Part shown: positions 15,697-22,523 of the stretch, piece by piece
Layout: each line of letters opens with the position of its first letter
Numbering within the stretch: the stretch's first letter is position 1
DNA from: Gemmatimonadaceae bacterium
Lineage (GTDB): Bacteria; Gemmatimonadota; Gemmatimonadetes; Gemmatimonadales; Gemmatimonadaceae
Reading direction: 5' to 3'
DNA: 28,440 bases
NCBI GenBank assembly: GCA_014379705.1
Contig: JACMLI010000618.1
Coordinates: 1 to 28,440, forward strand
The notes under the pieces: generated by a model
What the model saw: the letters and a program-made list of their open reading frames with translations, nothing else
What the model was told of the DNA's origin: nothing
Database searches by the model: none
Position numbers and translations under genes: made by a program

Positions 15697-17037
15697 ATGA
15701 CCAAGTCCCGCCGCGAGTTCGTGTCCGACCTGTCGAAGGCCGGTGCCGGTGCCTTCGCGTTCACCATCGTCCCCCGGCACGTCCTTGGCAAAGGGTATCG
15801 GGCACCCAGTGACACCCTCAACATCGCGTGCATCGGCGTGGGTGGCATGGGCTACAACGACGTGCAGGGGATGGCGGTGGAGAACATCTACGCGCTCTGC
15901 GACGTCGATGACCGGGCCGCCGAACGCGCCTACGTGAAGTACCCCAAGGCGAAGCGCTACAAGGACTATCGCGAGATGCTGGCCAAGGAGGGGAGCACCA
16001 TCGATGCCGTGGCCATCTCCACGCCTGACCACCTGCATGCGGCCATCACGATGGCGGCGCTGAAGGCGGGAAAGCACGTGTACTGCCAGAAGCCACTGGC
16101 CCGCACGGTGGGTGAAGTGCGCGCCCTCAAGGCCGAAGCGGCCAGGCGGCCGAAGCAGGTGACACAGATGGGCAATCAGGGCCACGCGATGGACACGACG
16201 CGCGTGCTTCGCGAGTGGATCGAGTCCGGCGTGATCGGAACCGTGCAGCGCGTCGAGTTCTTCACCAATCGCCCGATCTGGCCGCAGGGAATCAATCGTC
16301 CCACGGAGATGCACAACGTCCCCGCGACGCTCGACTGGAACCTCTGGCTCGGCCCCGCCGCCGAGCGGCCGTATCACCCGAGCTATGCGCCGTTCAACTG
16401 GCGGGGCTACTGGGACTTCGGCACGGGCGCGATGGGTGACATGGCCTGCCACCTCATGGATGCGGCCTTCTGGATCCTCGAGCTGGGTTATCCGTCGCGC
16501 GTGATCCCGGAGTCAACCGCGCTCTTCGCCGAGACCGCGCCGCGTTCATCGCGGATCACGTACGAGTTCCCGGCTCGCAACGGGCGGCCTCCCGTCACGG
16601 TGACGTGGCGCGATGGCTCGCTCTTCCCGCCACGCCCCGAGGAGTGGGGCACGACGCGCCCCTGGCCCAACGACCCCGAGGGCGGCCAGCTCTGGGTCGG
16701 CGATAAGGGCTCGCTGCTCGCCGGCACCTACGGCGGCGACCCACAGCTCTGCGATCCGGTCAAGCACGCCGCCCTCGTGGCGAATCCGGTGCCGCAGAAG
16801 TACGAGCGCACGCCGGGCGTCTACAAGGAGTTCGTTGCGGCGATCCGCAGCGGCACGCAGCCCGGTTCGAACTTCTCCGGGCACGCGGGTCCGCTCACCG
16901 AGATGATCGTGCTCGGCAACCTCGCCGTGCGGTCGGGCCGCACCATCGAGCTGGACCCTCAGACGGGAATGGTCAAGACCACGGGCATTCCACCGGAGTG
17001 GCTCATGCCCAGGTACCGTGCGGGCTGGACCCTATAG
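15697..17037 (+). CDS. Tat-exported Gfo/Idh/MocA-family oxidoreductase
   Basis: 446 residues from ATG 15697. A twin-arginine signal opens the protein (SRREFVSDLSKAGAGAFAF), so it is expected to be exported folded with its NAD(P). The Rossmann fold is shown by NIACIGVGGMGYNDV at about 41-55 and ALCDVDD. The family motif Q-K-P-L has K132, the usual catalytic lysine. The second domain shows GYWDFGTGAMGDMACHLMDA, with the conserved Asp/His pair near the active site. The family oxidises or reduces sugars, commonly at C3. With DUF1080 and a transporter upstream, a role in making or using 3-keto-sugars is reasonable (inference). Its stop codon overlaps the stop of the convergent esterase gene within the palindrome CTATAG. 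Confidence 0.93.
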   Translation: MTKSRREFVSDLSKAGAGAFAFTIVPRHVLGKGYRAPSDTLNIACIGVGGMGYNDVQGMAVENIYALCDVDDRAAERAYVKYPKAKRYKDYREMLAKEGSTIDAVAISTPDHLHAAITMAALKAGKHVYCQKPLARTVGEVRALKAEAARRPKQVTQMGNQGHAMDTTRVLREWIESGVIGTVQRVEFFTNRPIWPQGINRPTEMHNVPATLDWNLWLGPAAERPYHPSYAPFNWRGYWDFGTGAMGDMACHLMDAAFWILELGYPSRVIPESTALFAETAPRSSRITYEFPARNGRPPVTVTWRDGSLFPPRPEEWGTTRPWPNDPEGGQLWVGDKGSLLAGTYGGDPQLCDPVKHAALVANPVPQKYERTPGVYKEFVAAIRSGTQPGSNFSGHAGPLTEMIVLGNLAVRSGRTIELDPQTGMVKTTGIPPEWLMPRYRAGWTL

Positions 17038-17991
17038 CGCGCTTCGGAGGAAGGTGACGATCCGCGCGACGTTGGCGCTCGAGCGGAAGTTGATGTCGTC
17101 ATGCTTCCCGCCGGGGAACAGGTCCAGCGTCGACGCCGAGGTCCCGAGCACCGCGCGCAGGCGGGTATGGAGGAAGTCACCCTGCTGCCAGGGAATGGTG
17201 CAGTCGCCCGTGCCGTGCTGCAGCAGGAACTTCGAGTCTCCAGCGTTCACGTGCGCCCGCGGACTTGCGAGTACCACTTTTGACTGGATGGTAGGCAGGG
17301 CCGCCCCGAGCAGGCGCGAGGCAGGTGAACTTGCGGCGTTGAACCCGACGCCACCGTACTTCGGGCAGCCATCGATCGCCAGCTGCTGGTCCATGGTGAG
17401 CAGGTAGACCGGGGTTGCTTGCGCGACGACCGCCTTCACGGCCTCGGATTGCGTCGGATTGCCCAGCGACACGTCCGTAAGTCCAGCGACGCCTCGGCTG
17501 GTCCCGAGCAGCGCGGCGAGGTGCGCTCCAGCGGAATGCCCCCAGACGCCCACGCGATTCGGGTCGAACTTGTAGAGCGCCGCATTGGCTCGCACCCAGC
17601 GCACCGCCGCCTTCACGTCATGGATCTGTGCCGGGAACTTTGCCTCGGCCGACAGCCGGTAGTTGACGCTCACGACGGCGTAGCCGGACGCAAGCAGGAG
17701 CAGTTGATGCGCGGTGATCGGCAGTTTCTTGTCCCCCGACTGCCACGCGCCGGCATGTATCCAGAGCACGACGGGGAAAGGGCCGGTGCCGGTGGGCGTG
17801 TAGACGTCCAGCTTTTGCGCAGCTGACTTCGTCGCGTACGCGATATCCTTCACCGAGGGCGCGCTCGAGCTCGCGTCGAGGGCGGGCTCTGCCAGGAAGG
17901 CGGGCGTGCGGACGGCTGTGGGCGCATCTGTGCAGGCTGTGGCTACCAGCAATGACAAAAGCGCAACGGCACGAGCGTTGTATAGAGACAT
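17032..17991 (-). CDS. alpha/beta-hydrolase (esterase/lipase-like) lipoprotein
   Basis: 319 residues from ATG 17989-17991. This start was preferred over a longer upstream frame because it gives a lipoprotein signal: ARAVALLSLLVATAC with C20 as the lipidation site. The hydrolase core has PFPVVLWIHAGAWQSGDKK (oxyanion-hole region, HAGAW instead of the usual HGGGW), YAVVSVNYRLSAEAKFPAQI, and the nucleophile elbow G-H-S153-A-G. It also has a late acid in HGTGDCTIPW and the catalytic His in GGKHDD. This is the BD-FAE/carboxylesterase-like group, which removes acyl groups from small esters or decorated sugars. It should be tethered in the envelope. It converges with and overlaps the oxidoreductase gene by 6 bases. 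No ribosome site is obvious. Confidence 0.9.
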   Translation of the reverse strand: MSLYNARAVALLSLLVATACTDAPTAVRTPAFLAEPALDASSSAPSVKDIAYATKSAAQKLDVYTPTGTGPFPVVLWIHAGAWQSGDKKLPITAHQLLLLASGYAVVSVNYRLSAEAKFPAQIHDVKAAVRWVRANAALYKFDPNRVGVWGHSAGAHLAALLGTSRGVAGLTDVSLGNPTQSEAVKAVVAQATPVYLLTMDQQLAIDGCPKYGGVGFNAASSPASRLLGAALPTIQSKVVLASPRAHVNAGDSKFLLQHGTGDCTIPWQQGDFLHTRLRAVLGTSASTLDLFPGGKHDDINFRSSANVARIVTFLRSAL

Positions 17992-18040
17992 CGTGACAAC
18001 TTGTGTGGAGGGTAGTCCAGGAGGGACGCCAAACTTGTGG

Positions 18041-18060
18041 CAGGGGGGGCACCCCCGCTG
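18041..18060. other. G/C-rich hairpin in the gap between esterase and phosphatase-like genes
   Basis: CAGGGGG (18041-18047) can pair with CCCCCGCTG (18052-18060) with one bulged G. It lies upstream of the esterase gene and downstream of the phosphatase-like gene, both on the - strand. There is no T-run, so a terminator role is uncertain. The rest of the gap 17992-18166 shows nothing that I can name. Confidence 0.35.
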
Positions 18061-18166
18061 TGATGCGACGCACGAACGCTGGTTCACGTGACAGCGGGGC
18101 ATGAGACCCGGGCGAACTAAGCAGCGAAATCCGCAGGCCAGCTGGTGCAGGGACGGCCGGTTCCGA

Positions 18167-19291
18167 TCAACGCCGGGCGGCGCGCGATGCGGGTGGGAGT
18201 ACCGATGTCAACGGTGCACCAGCTCCTGGGGTGGCAGTGAGATAGTCCTCACCGAGCAGGGCGGCCAGCGTTGCCGCGACCTGTGACTGCGTGACACGAC
18301 CTGTGGTCCGCATCTCGCCGCCAGCGGGCGTGTCCGGACCCAGCACCGCGATCCAGATGTTCTCGGCGCCGTCCACGTCCTCACCGTGGTCGCGCCACGT
18401 CGTGGCGCCGCTCCCTCGGCCGTGATCGGTCGTGATGACGAACGTCGTGCTGCCGCGATACTCGGGCATCGCCTGCATCGTGTCCCACAGGTCGCGAATG
18501 AACCCGTCCACGCGATGGGCCGATTGCAGCACCATGTCGTACATGCCGGCGTGCGCCCACTCGTCGGTCTCGCCATACCCGACGAAGAGCACACGAGGCT
18601 TCTTCTGCCGGATGTACTCCTTCGTGGCGGCGTGCATCGGGGCGTCGAACGTGTTGTTTTCCCACATACGGACCGAGGTGCGATACCATTCGTTGATCAT
18701 CGCGGCCCGCGGAGTGCTGGCCATCGCGCCGCGGAAGGGCTCGTCCCACGAGTCGATGACGTCGAAGCCGGCCCGCTCGCGGTTGAAGATGCGGCGAAAG
18801 GCGTCCCACGTGGCGATCGCGGCAACTTTTCCCTTGTAGGCCGGCTTTCGTGCCAGCCACTCGAACACCGTCACGTTCGGGTTTGGCGGGTAGTCGTTGC
18901 TGTCGATGCGCGGGTCGAACGCGCCGGTGAAGATCTCGTTGTAGCCCGGGTAGGAGAACCGCCTGGTGTTGGTGATCGCAGCCACGCTCCCCTGGTCCTG
19001 GTTGCCGAAGAGCGTGCCCTGGGTCGCGATGCGCTCCCAGAAGAACGGCAGGAGCGCGCGCCGCCGCGCGTCGACGTCGGCACGCCAGAAAGTGCGGAGC
19101 GTGAACGTCGTATCGCGCACGCCGCCGGCATTCCGGCTGACGAGCGCCCGTTCGGCGCCGCGGAACACCTCCTGCCAGCGCAGCCCGTCGGTCACGATGA
19201 GCACGACGTTCCGCGTCTTGCCCTGGGCATGGGCGTTTCCTGCGCTCAAGAGCCCGACCAGGGCAAGGGCCATTACACGACGTCGCTTCAT
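18167..19291 (-). CDS. secreted alkaline-phosphatase-superfamily (sulfatase/phosphodiesterase-like) enzyme
   Basis: 374 residues from ATG 19289-19291, where a signal peptide begins (MKRRRVMALALVGLLSAGNA, then HAQG); the frame is open further upstream through repeat DNA, which is rejected. The two-metal fold is supported by VVLIVTDGLRWQEVFRGAE, the likely nucleophile region FSYPGYNEIFTG, YGETDEWAHAGMYD, VITTDHGRGS and WRDHGED. These supply the Asp/His ligands of both metal sites in the usual order. There is no C-x-P-x-R sulfatase signature, so a phosphatase or phosphodiesterase role is more likely than sulfatase (inference). No Shine-Dalgarno is visible: the bases before the ATG read CCTCCTG on the coding strand, the complement of one. 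It is tandem with the dehydrogenase gene upstream, separated by 288 bases of repeats. Confidence 0.88.
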   Translation of the reverse strand: MKRRRVMALALVGLLSAGNAHAQGKTRNVVLIVTDGLRWQEVFRGAERALVSRNAGGVRDTTFTLRTFWRADVDARRRALLPFFWERIATQGTLFGNQDQGSVAAITNTRRFSYPGYNEIFTGAFDPRIDSNDYPPNPNVTVFEWLARKPAYKGKVAAIATWDAFRRIFNRERAGFDVIDSWDEPFRGAMASTPRAAMINEWYRTSVRMWENNTFDAPMHAATKEYIRQKKPRVLFVGYGETDEWAHAGMYDMVLQSAHRVDGFIRDLWDTMQAMPEYRGSTTFVITTDHGRGSGATTWRDHGEDVDGAENIWIAVLGPDTPAGGEMRTTGRVTQSQVAATLAALLGEDYLTATPGAGAPLTSVLPPASRAARR

Positions 19292-19340
19292 CACAGGAGG
19301 TTCACGTGAAGTGCTGCTTGAGCGCCGGACTTGCCAGCGA

Positions 19341-19392
19341 CGACACTGGGTCCCGGATCTGCGCTCGCTCTCGCTCACTTGTCCGGGATGAC
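19341..19392. repeat. 52-bp dispersed hairpin repeat, copy 2
   Basis: This aligns base for base with 5566-5617, with three mismatches in 52. Stem arms TCCCGGA (19351-19357) and TCCGGGA (19382-19388) are unchanged; the differences fall in the loop. It lies 49 bases upstream of the phosphatase-like gene start. Conservation of the stem with loop variation suggests that structure is what is maintained. Confidence 0.85.
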
Positions 19393-19422
19393 GCGACACT
19401 TTCGTCGCTCGTGTGAAGCTTG

Positions 19423-19539
19423 CCCGGCGGGCCACACGCCGGGGTCAGGAGCCCAAGGTCGTTACCACCTTGCGACAACGTCGGCACTGCGACGCCTGCC
19501 CCACCAGGCAACAAGCCGGGGGCAGGAGCCCAGCGTCGT
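19423..19539. repeat. two tandem hairpin repeats sharing a CAGGAGCCCA...GTCGT core
   Basis: The first hairpin is CCCGGCG (19423-19429) / CGCCGGG (19437-19443), followed by GTCAGGAGCCCAAGGTCGTT. The second is CCTGCCCC (19495-19502) / GGGGCAGG (19519-19526), followed by AGCCCAGCGTCGT. The last 19 bases, GGCAGGAGCCCAGCGTCGT (19521-19539), are identical to the reverse complement of 7646-7664. Together with the 52-bp repeat and the 9-bp tandem next to it, they fill almost the whole 288-base gap, which I judge to be non-coding. Confidence 0.7.
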
Positions 19540-19543
19540 ACCC

Positions 19544-19579
19544 ATCTCGTCCATCTCGTCCTTCTCGTCCATTCCGTCG
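19544..19579. repeat. 9-bp tandem repeat (ATCTCGTCC) abutting the dehydrogenase stop codon
   Basis: Units are ATCTCGTCC (19544-19552), ATCTCGTCC (19553-19561), TTCTCGTCC (19562-19570) and a diverged ATTCCGTCG (19571-19579). The array ends exactly where the stop codon of the sugar dehydrogenase begins (19580, - strand), so it is the first transcribed sequence after that gene. No opposing arm is seen. Confidence 0.75.
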
Positions 19580-20839
19580 CTACCGCCCAACCCATCGAAC
19601 CCGGTACACCCGCCCGCCCTTGTCATCCGTCACGATCAGCGAGCCGTCGGGAGCGACGACGAGTCCCGTCGGGCGACGCTGCTGCTCGGTCGGACCGCCG
19701 CGGAAGCCGTCGGCGAAGACCTCGTACGCGCCGCTCGGACGCCCGTTCGCAAAGGGCTGGAAGACCACGTTGAAGCCGGCCTGCGGCCCCGGCGCGCGGT
19801 TCCACGAGCCGTGGAAGGCGATGAATGCGCCGTTGCGGTACTTCGCCGGGAAGGCCGAAGCCGTGTAGAACAACATCGCGTTAGGCGCCCAGTGCCCGGG
19901 GTACGCGGCGACGGGCTGGCCGATGCTGGCGCACTTGCCCTGCTTCACGCCGTCGCCGCCGTACTCCGGCGCGAGCACCTTCGTCTTCTGGTCGACGTCG
20001 TAGTAGCAGTACGGCCAGCCGAAGTCGGCACCCTTGTCGAGGCGGAACATCTCCTCGGCGGGATTCTCGGCGCTCTTCGCCTCGGTGTAGATCGGGTGGA
20101 TCTTCCCCCAGTTGCCGGCCAGCAGGTCGCGACCATGTTGCGTGCCGTACGGGACGCGACCGGACGGATCCATCGTGATCGCGACGATGTTGCGGATGCC
20201 TGTCGTCCAGCGCTCGCCATCGGCCTGGGATTGCCTCAGCTTCTTCCCGTCGAACTTCCAGATACCGCCCGAGGTCTCGAGGAGCGGGCAGGGATCCAGG
20301 CCCTTCGTGCCCGGCACGTTCATCTTTTCTTCGCATGCGTTGGACGGTGCGCCGATGTTCACGTAGATCGAACCGTCGCGACCGATCGCGAACGTCTTGG
20401 CCGCGTGATGGCCACGCTCGGCGCGCATTCCCATCACGACCGTGTCGGGAGCCATCGGTCGCTCCATGTCCGCGCTCCACTTGTACCGCACGATGGCCGT
20501 ATCGGTGCCGAAGTACAGGTAGCCGTCGTGAAAGACGATCTCGCTCCCGGCGAGCGTGCCGATACGGGACACCTTCTCGAGGACGCCGTCGCCATCGGCA
20601 TCCCGCAGGGCGAGGATGCCTCCGCGCTGCGTGTTGGTGCTCCGCACCGCGATGTACAGGTCACCATTCGGCGCAAAGGTCGCGTGCCGCAACGTGCCGA
20701 TGCTGTCGGCCACGATCTGCGCACAGAACCCCGCCGGCAGCTTGAGGCCCGCGTTATCCGGCGCACACTGCGCGGGCGTGCCCTGCCCCGTCAACGCAGC
20801 CGGTGCAGCCAGGAACAGGAGTGTAAGTGCCTTTCGCAT
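19580..20839 (-). CDS. secreted glucose/sorbosone dehydrogenase-type (PQQ-like) beta-propeller protein
   Basis: 419 residues from ATG 20837-20839, at a signal peptide (MRKALTLLFLAAPAALTGQG). A long open extension upstream overlaps the amidohydrolase end and is rejected. The mature protein follows the soluble glucose/sorbosone dehydrogenase pattern: LKLPAGFCAQIVADSIGTLR, ATFAPNGDLYIAVRS, GILALRDADGDGVLE, SIYVNIGAPSNACEE, WTTGIRNIVAITMDPSG, FGWPYCYYDVDQKTKV and GAFIAFHGSWNR. It ends with RPTGLVVAPDGSLIVTDDKG. Relatives oxidise aldose-type sugars with PQQ in the periplasm, but cofactor use cannot be confirmed here. Several cysteines (in FCAQ, NACEE, DPCPL, WPYCY, KCASI) may form disulfides. It is tandem with the amidohydrolase gene, 70 bases downstream of it. 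Confidence 0.9.
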   Translation of the reverse strand: MRKALTLLFLAAPAALTGQGTPAQCAPDNAGLKLPAGFCAQIVADSIGTLRHATFAPNGDLYIAVRSTNTQRGGILALRDADGDGVLEKVSRIGTLAGSEIVFHDGYLYFGTDTAIVRYKWSADMERPMAPDTVVMGMRAERGHHAAKTFAIGRDGSIYVNIGAPSNACEEKMNVPGTKGLDPCPLLETSGGIWKFDGKKLRQSQADGERWTTGIRNIVAITMDPSGRVPYGTQHGRDLLAGNWGKIHPIYTEAKSAENPAEEMFRLDKGADFGWPYCYYDVDQKTKVLAPEYGGDGVKQGKCASIGQPVAAYPGHWAPNAMLFYTASAFPAKYRNGAFIAFHGSWNRAPGPQAGFNVVFQPFANGRPSGAYEVFADGFRGGPTEQQRRPTGLVVAPDGSLIVTDDKGGRVYRVRWVGR

Positions 20840-20909
20840 GGTTCCAGGTTCCGAGATCAAGGGTTCAACCAGAGTCTTCCGCCCGCCGGCCCGCCAGCCT
20901 GTCCGCCGC
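20840..20909. other. short gap with low-complexity words after the amidohydrolase gene
   Basis: The 70 bases hold two degenerate runs. CCGCC/GCCCGCC words at about 20879-20909 directly follow the amidohydrolase stop (- strand). GGTTCC/GGTTCAACC words at about 20840-20872 lie before the dehydrogenase start. No promoter or terminator can be assigned. It belongs to the same class of short-unit intergenic DNA as the other gaps. Confidence 0.4.
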
Positions 20910-22334
20910 CTACCAGAGCCCAACGAATCCCCGCACGGAGCCGATGAGCTTCGCCGGGTCGTATCCGATGCCCTGGCGGAACACCAGCTCAACGTTCCGG
21001 ATGTCCGCAATGCGCGCCGACGGGTCGCCGTTGATGACCAGCAGGTCCGCCTGCTTGCCTGCCGCGATCGACCCCACGCGATCGGCACGGCCGAGGTAGG
21101 TCGCCCCGTTCATCGTCACCACCTTGATGGCCTCGACCGGCGTGAACCCGCCTTCCACCAGCAGTTCCACCGCGCGCTGGTTGGAGTACCCCGGAATCAC
21201 GCCACCGCCTCCCGTGGGATCGGTGCCGGCCACGAGCAAGCCGCCCGCCTTTGCAAAGGCAAGCTCGAGCGCCATGCCCTTGGGCAGCATCGTCGTGTAG
21301 AGGGACTGCGTCGCCTTCGCGACCTGGGCGTGCCGGCGCTCGTAGTCCTCCTTGAGCATCGGGACCAGCACATCGATACCCGGCGGCATCGGCCGTCCCG
21401 GCGTGAAGGTCTCGAACACCGTCATCGTCGACGTCAGCGCGACCTTCTTCTGGACGAGGTCTGCGACCAAGGCCTTGAATGCTGCGCTCGCCGGATCGAG
21501 CGCGTTGACCGATTGTTGTCCCTTGCCCTGTCCCGGGCATTCATCGGGCTTCTTGTCAGCGACGAAATCGGTCGACGCCATGAAACCGTGCTCGAGGTTG
21601 TCGATGCCGAGTCCGGCGGCCTCCTTGTACGTCACCGAGCAGAGGTGTCCCGTGATCTTGAGCCCGCGCGCATGCGCCGCGTCGATGCCGGCCTTGAGCA
21701 CCTCGCGCGAGATCTGCATGTACGCCTTGAACGACGTCGCCCCCTGGTCGGCCCAGAAGTTCACGAACGTCTTCGCTTCCGCGGGCGTCCGCAGGACCTG
21801 CATCTGCGAGAAATTGTTCGGCCCATTGAGGTACGGGGCGGTCGCGTCGATCCACGGCCCTGCCTTGTCGCCTCGGTCGATCGCTTTCTTGATATTGAGC
21901 TCCGAGTACCCGTTCATGTTGCCGCCGGTGCGCATCGACGTGACGCCGCCGGCCAGGTACAGGCGAGAGAACGATTCGGTGTAGTTGCCGTAGATGCCCT
22001 GACCCGACGGGTAATACAGGTGCTCGTGGACCATCACGAGGCCCGGCATTACGGTCTTGCCGGCGAGGTCCATCCGGAGCGCGCCATCCGGAACCGTCGT
22101 CGACGCGGTGGGACCCACGGCCGCGATATTCCCGTCGCGAATGATCACCGTCTGGTTTTCGCGCGCGGGCGCTCCAGTGCCATCGAGCACGCGGGCATTC
22201 ACCAGGGCCACGACATTGGTGTCGACCCGAACGTAGACGCGAGCCTGGGCGCTCAGGGGGGGACGCTGTGCCCCTGCCGGACCTGCGATCAAGTATACAC
22301 ATGCCGCAGCGGCGACGACCGATCGGTGCATCAT
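20910..22334 (-). CDS. secreted amidohydrolase (imidazolonepropionase/prolidase-like)
   Basis: 474 residues from the first of two adjacent ATG codons at 22332-22334. A signal peptide is present (MMHRSVVAAAACVYLIAGPA, then GAQ). The metal-dependent amidohydrolase fold is supported by VALVNARVLDGTGAP and VIIRDGNIAAVGP. The HxH motif is H103-E-H105 (MPGLVMVHEHLYY). The likely carboxylated lysine is in SFKAYM, with His in KITGHLCS and LEHGF and the Asp in VAGTDPTGGGG. The C-terminal beta-sandwich closes with GSIAAGKQADLLVINGDP. Such exported enzymes cleave amide bonds of dipeptides or cyclic amides; the substrate is not predictable. The ribosome site is weak. An AGAAGCACGGG-type hairpin element lies between this gene and the oxidoreductase gene upstream. 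Confidence 0.92.
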   Translation of the reverse strand: MMHRSVVAAAACVYLIAGPAGAQRPPLSAQARVYVRVDTNVVALVNARVLDGTGAPARENQTVIIRDGNIAAVGPTASTTVPDGALRMDLAGKTVMPGLVMVHEHLYYPSGQGIYGNYTESFSRLYLAGGVTSMRTGGNMNGYSELNIKKAIDRGDKAGPWIDATAPYLNGPNNFSQMQVLRTPAEAKTFVNFWADQGATSFKAYMQISREVLKAGIDAAHARGLKITGHLCSVTYKEAAGLGIDNLEHGFMASTDFVADKKPDECPGQGKGQQSVNALDPASAAFKALVADLVQKKVALTSTMTVFETFTPGRPMPPGIDVLVPMLKEDYERRHAQVAKATQSLYTTMLPKGMALELAFAKAGGLLVAGTDPTGGGGVIPGYSNQRAVELLVEGGFTPVEAIKVVTMNGATYLGRADRVGSIAAGKQADLLVINGDPSARIADIRNVELVFRQGIGYDPAKLIGSVRGFVGLW

Positions 22335-22364
22335 GGGCAGTATCTGGGAGAGGGAGCTGGATTT

Positions 22365-22500
22365 ACGAGAATCACGGGCAGTACGAGAAGCACGGGAGGC
22401 ACGAAAGTCCGAGCGACACGCGACAGCCGAGCCAGAACTTATCTCCAGGGCCTGTTCGTGCTACTCGTGCTTCCCGTGCCTCTCCACTTCCCGTGATTCG
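22365..22500. repeat. long imperfect hairpin of CACGAGAAG-type units (copy A)
   Basis: Three nested exact inverted pairs are seen: GAATCACGGG (22369-22378) / CCCGTGATTC (22490-22499); GAAGCACG (22387-22394) / CGTGCTTC (22466-22473); GCACGAA (22399-22405) / TTCGTGC (22455-22461). The loop is about 49 bases. Arms consist of degenerate 9-bp words. The element starts 23 bases after the stop of the Gfo/Idh/MocA gene (- strand). It is related to the element at 27661-27756, and the similarity continues past the arm into the flank (TCCCGTGATTCGGCCTGGC here). Confidence 0.8.
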
Positions 22501-22523
22501 GCCTGGCTTGTCCGAGCAGCCAA

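Noticed and set aside
18167..19291. Classical sulfatase
   Set aside because: No C/S-x-P-x-R maturation motif; the likely nucleophile region is FSYPGYNE, more like phosphatase/phosphodiesterase relatives.
19331..20947. 538-codon open frame on the + strand
   Set aside because: Starts in the hairpin repeats and continues antisense to the dehydrogenase; no family features.
20556..22496. 646-codon open frame on the + strand
   Set aside because: It runs antisense through the dehydrogenase and amidohydrolase genes and through the repeat-filled gap. Composition is Arg-rich and no domain is visible.
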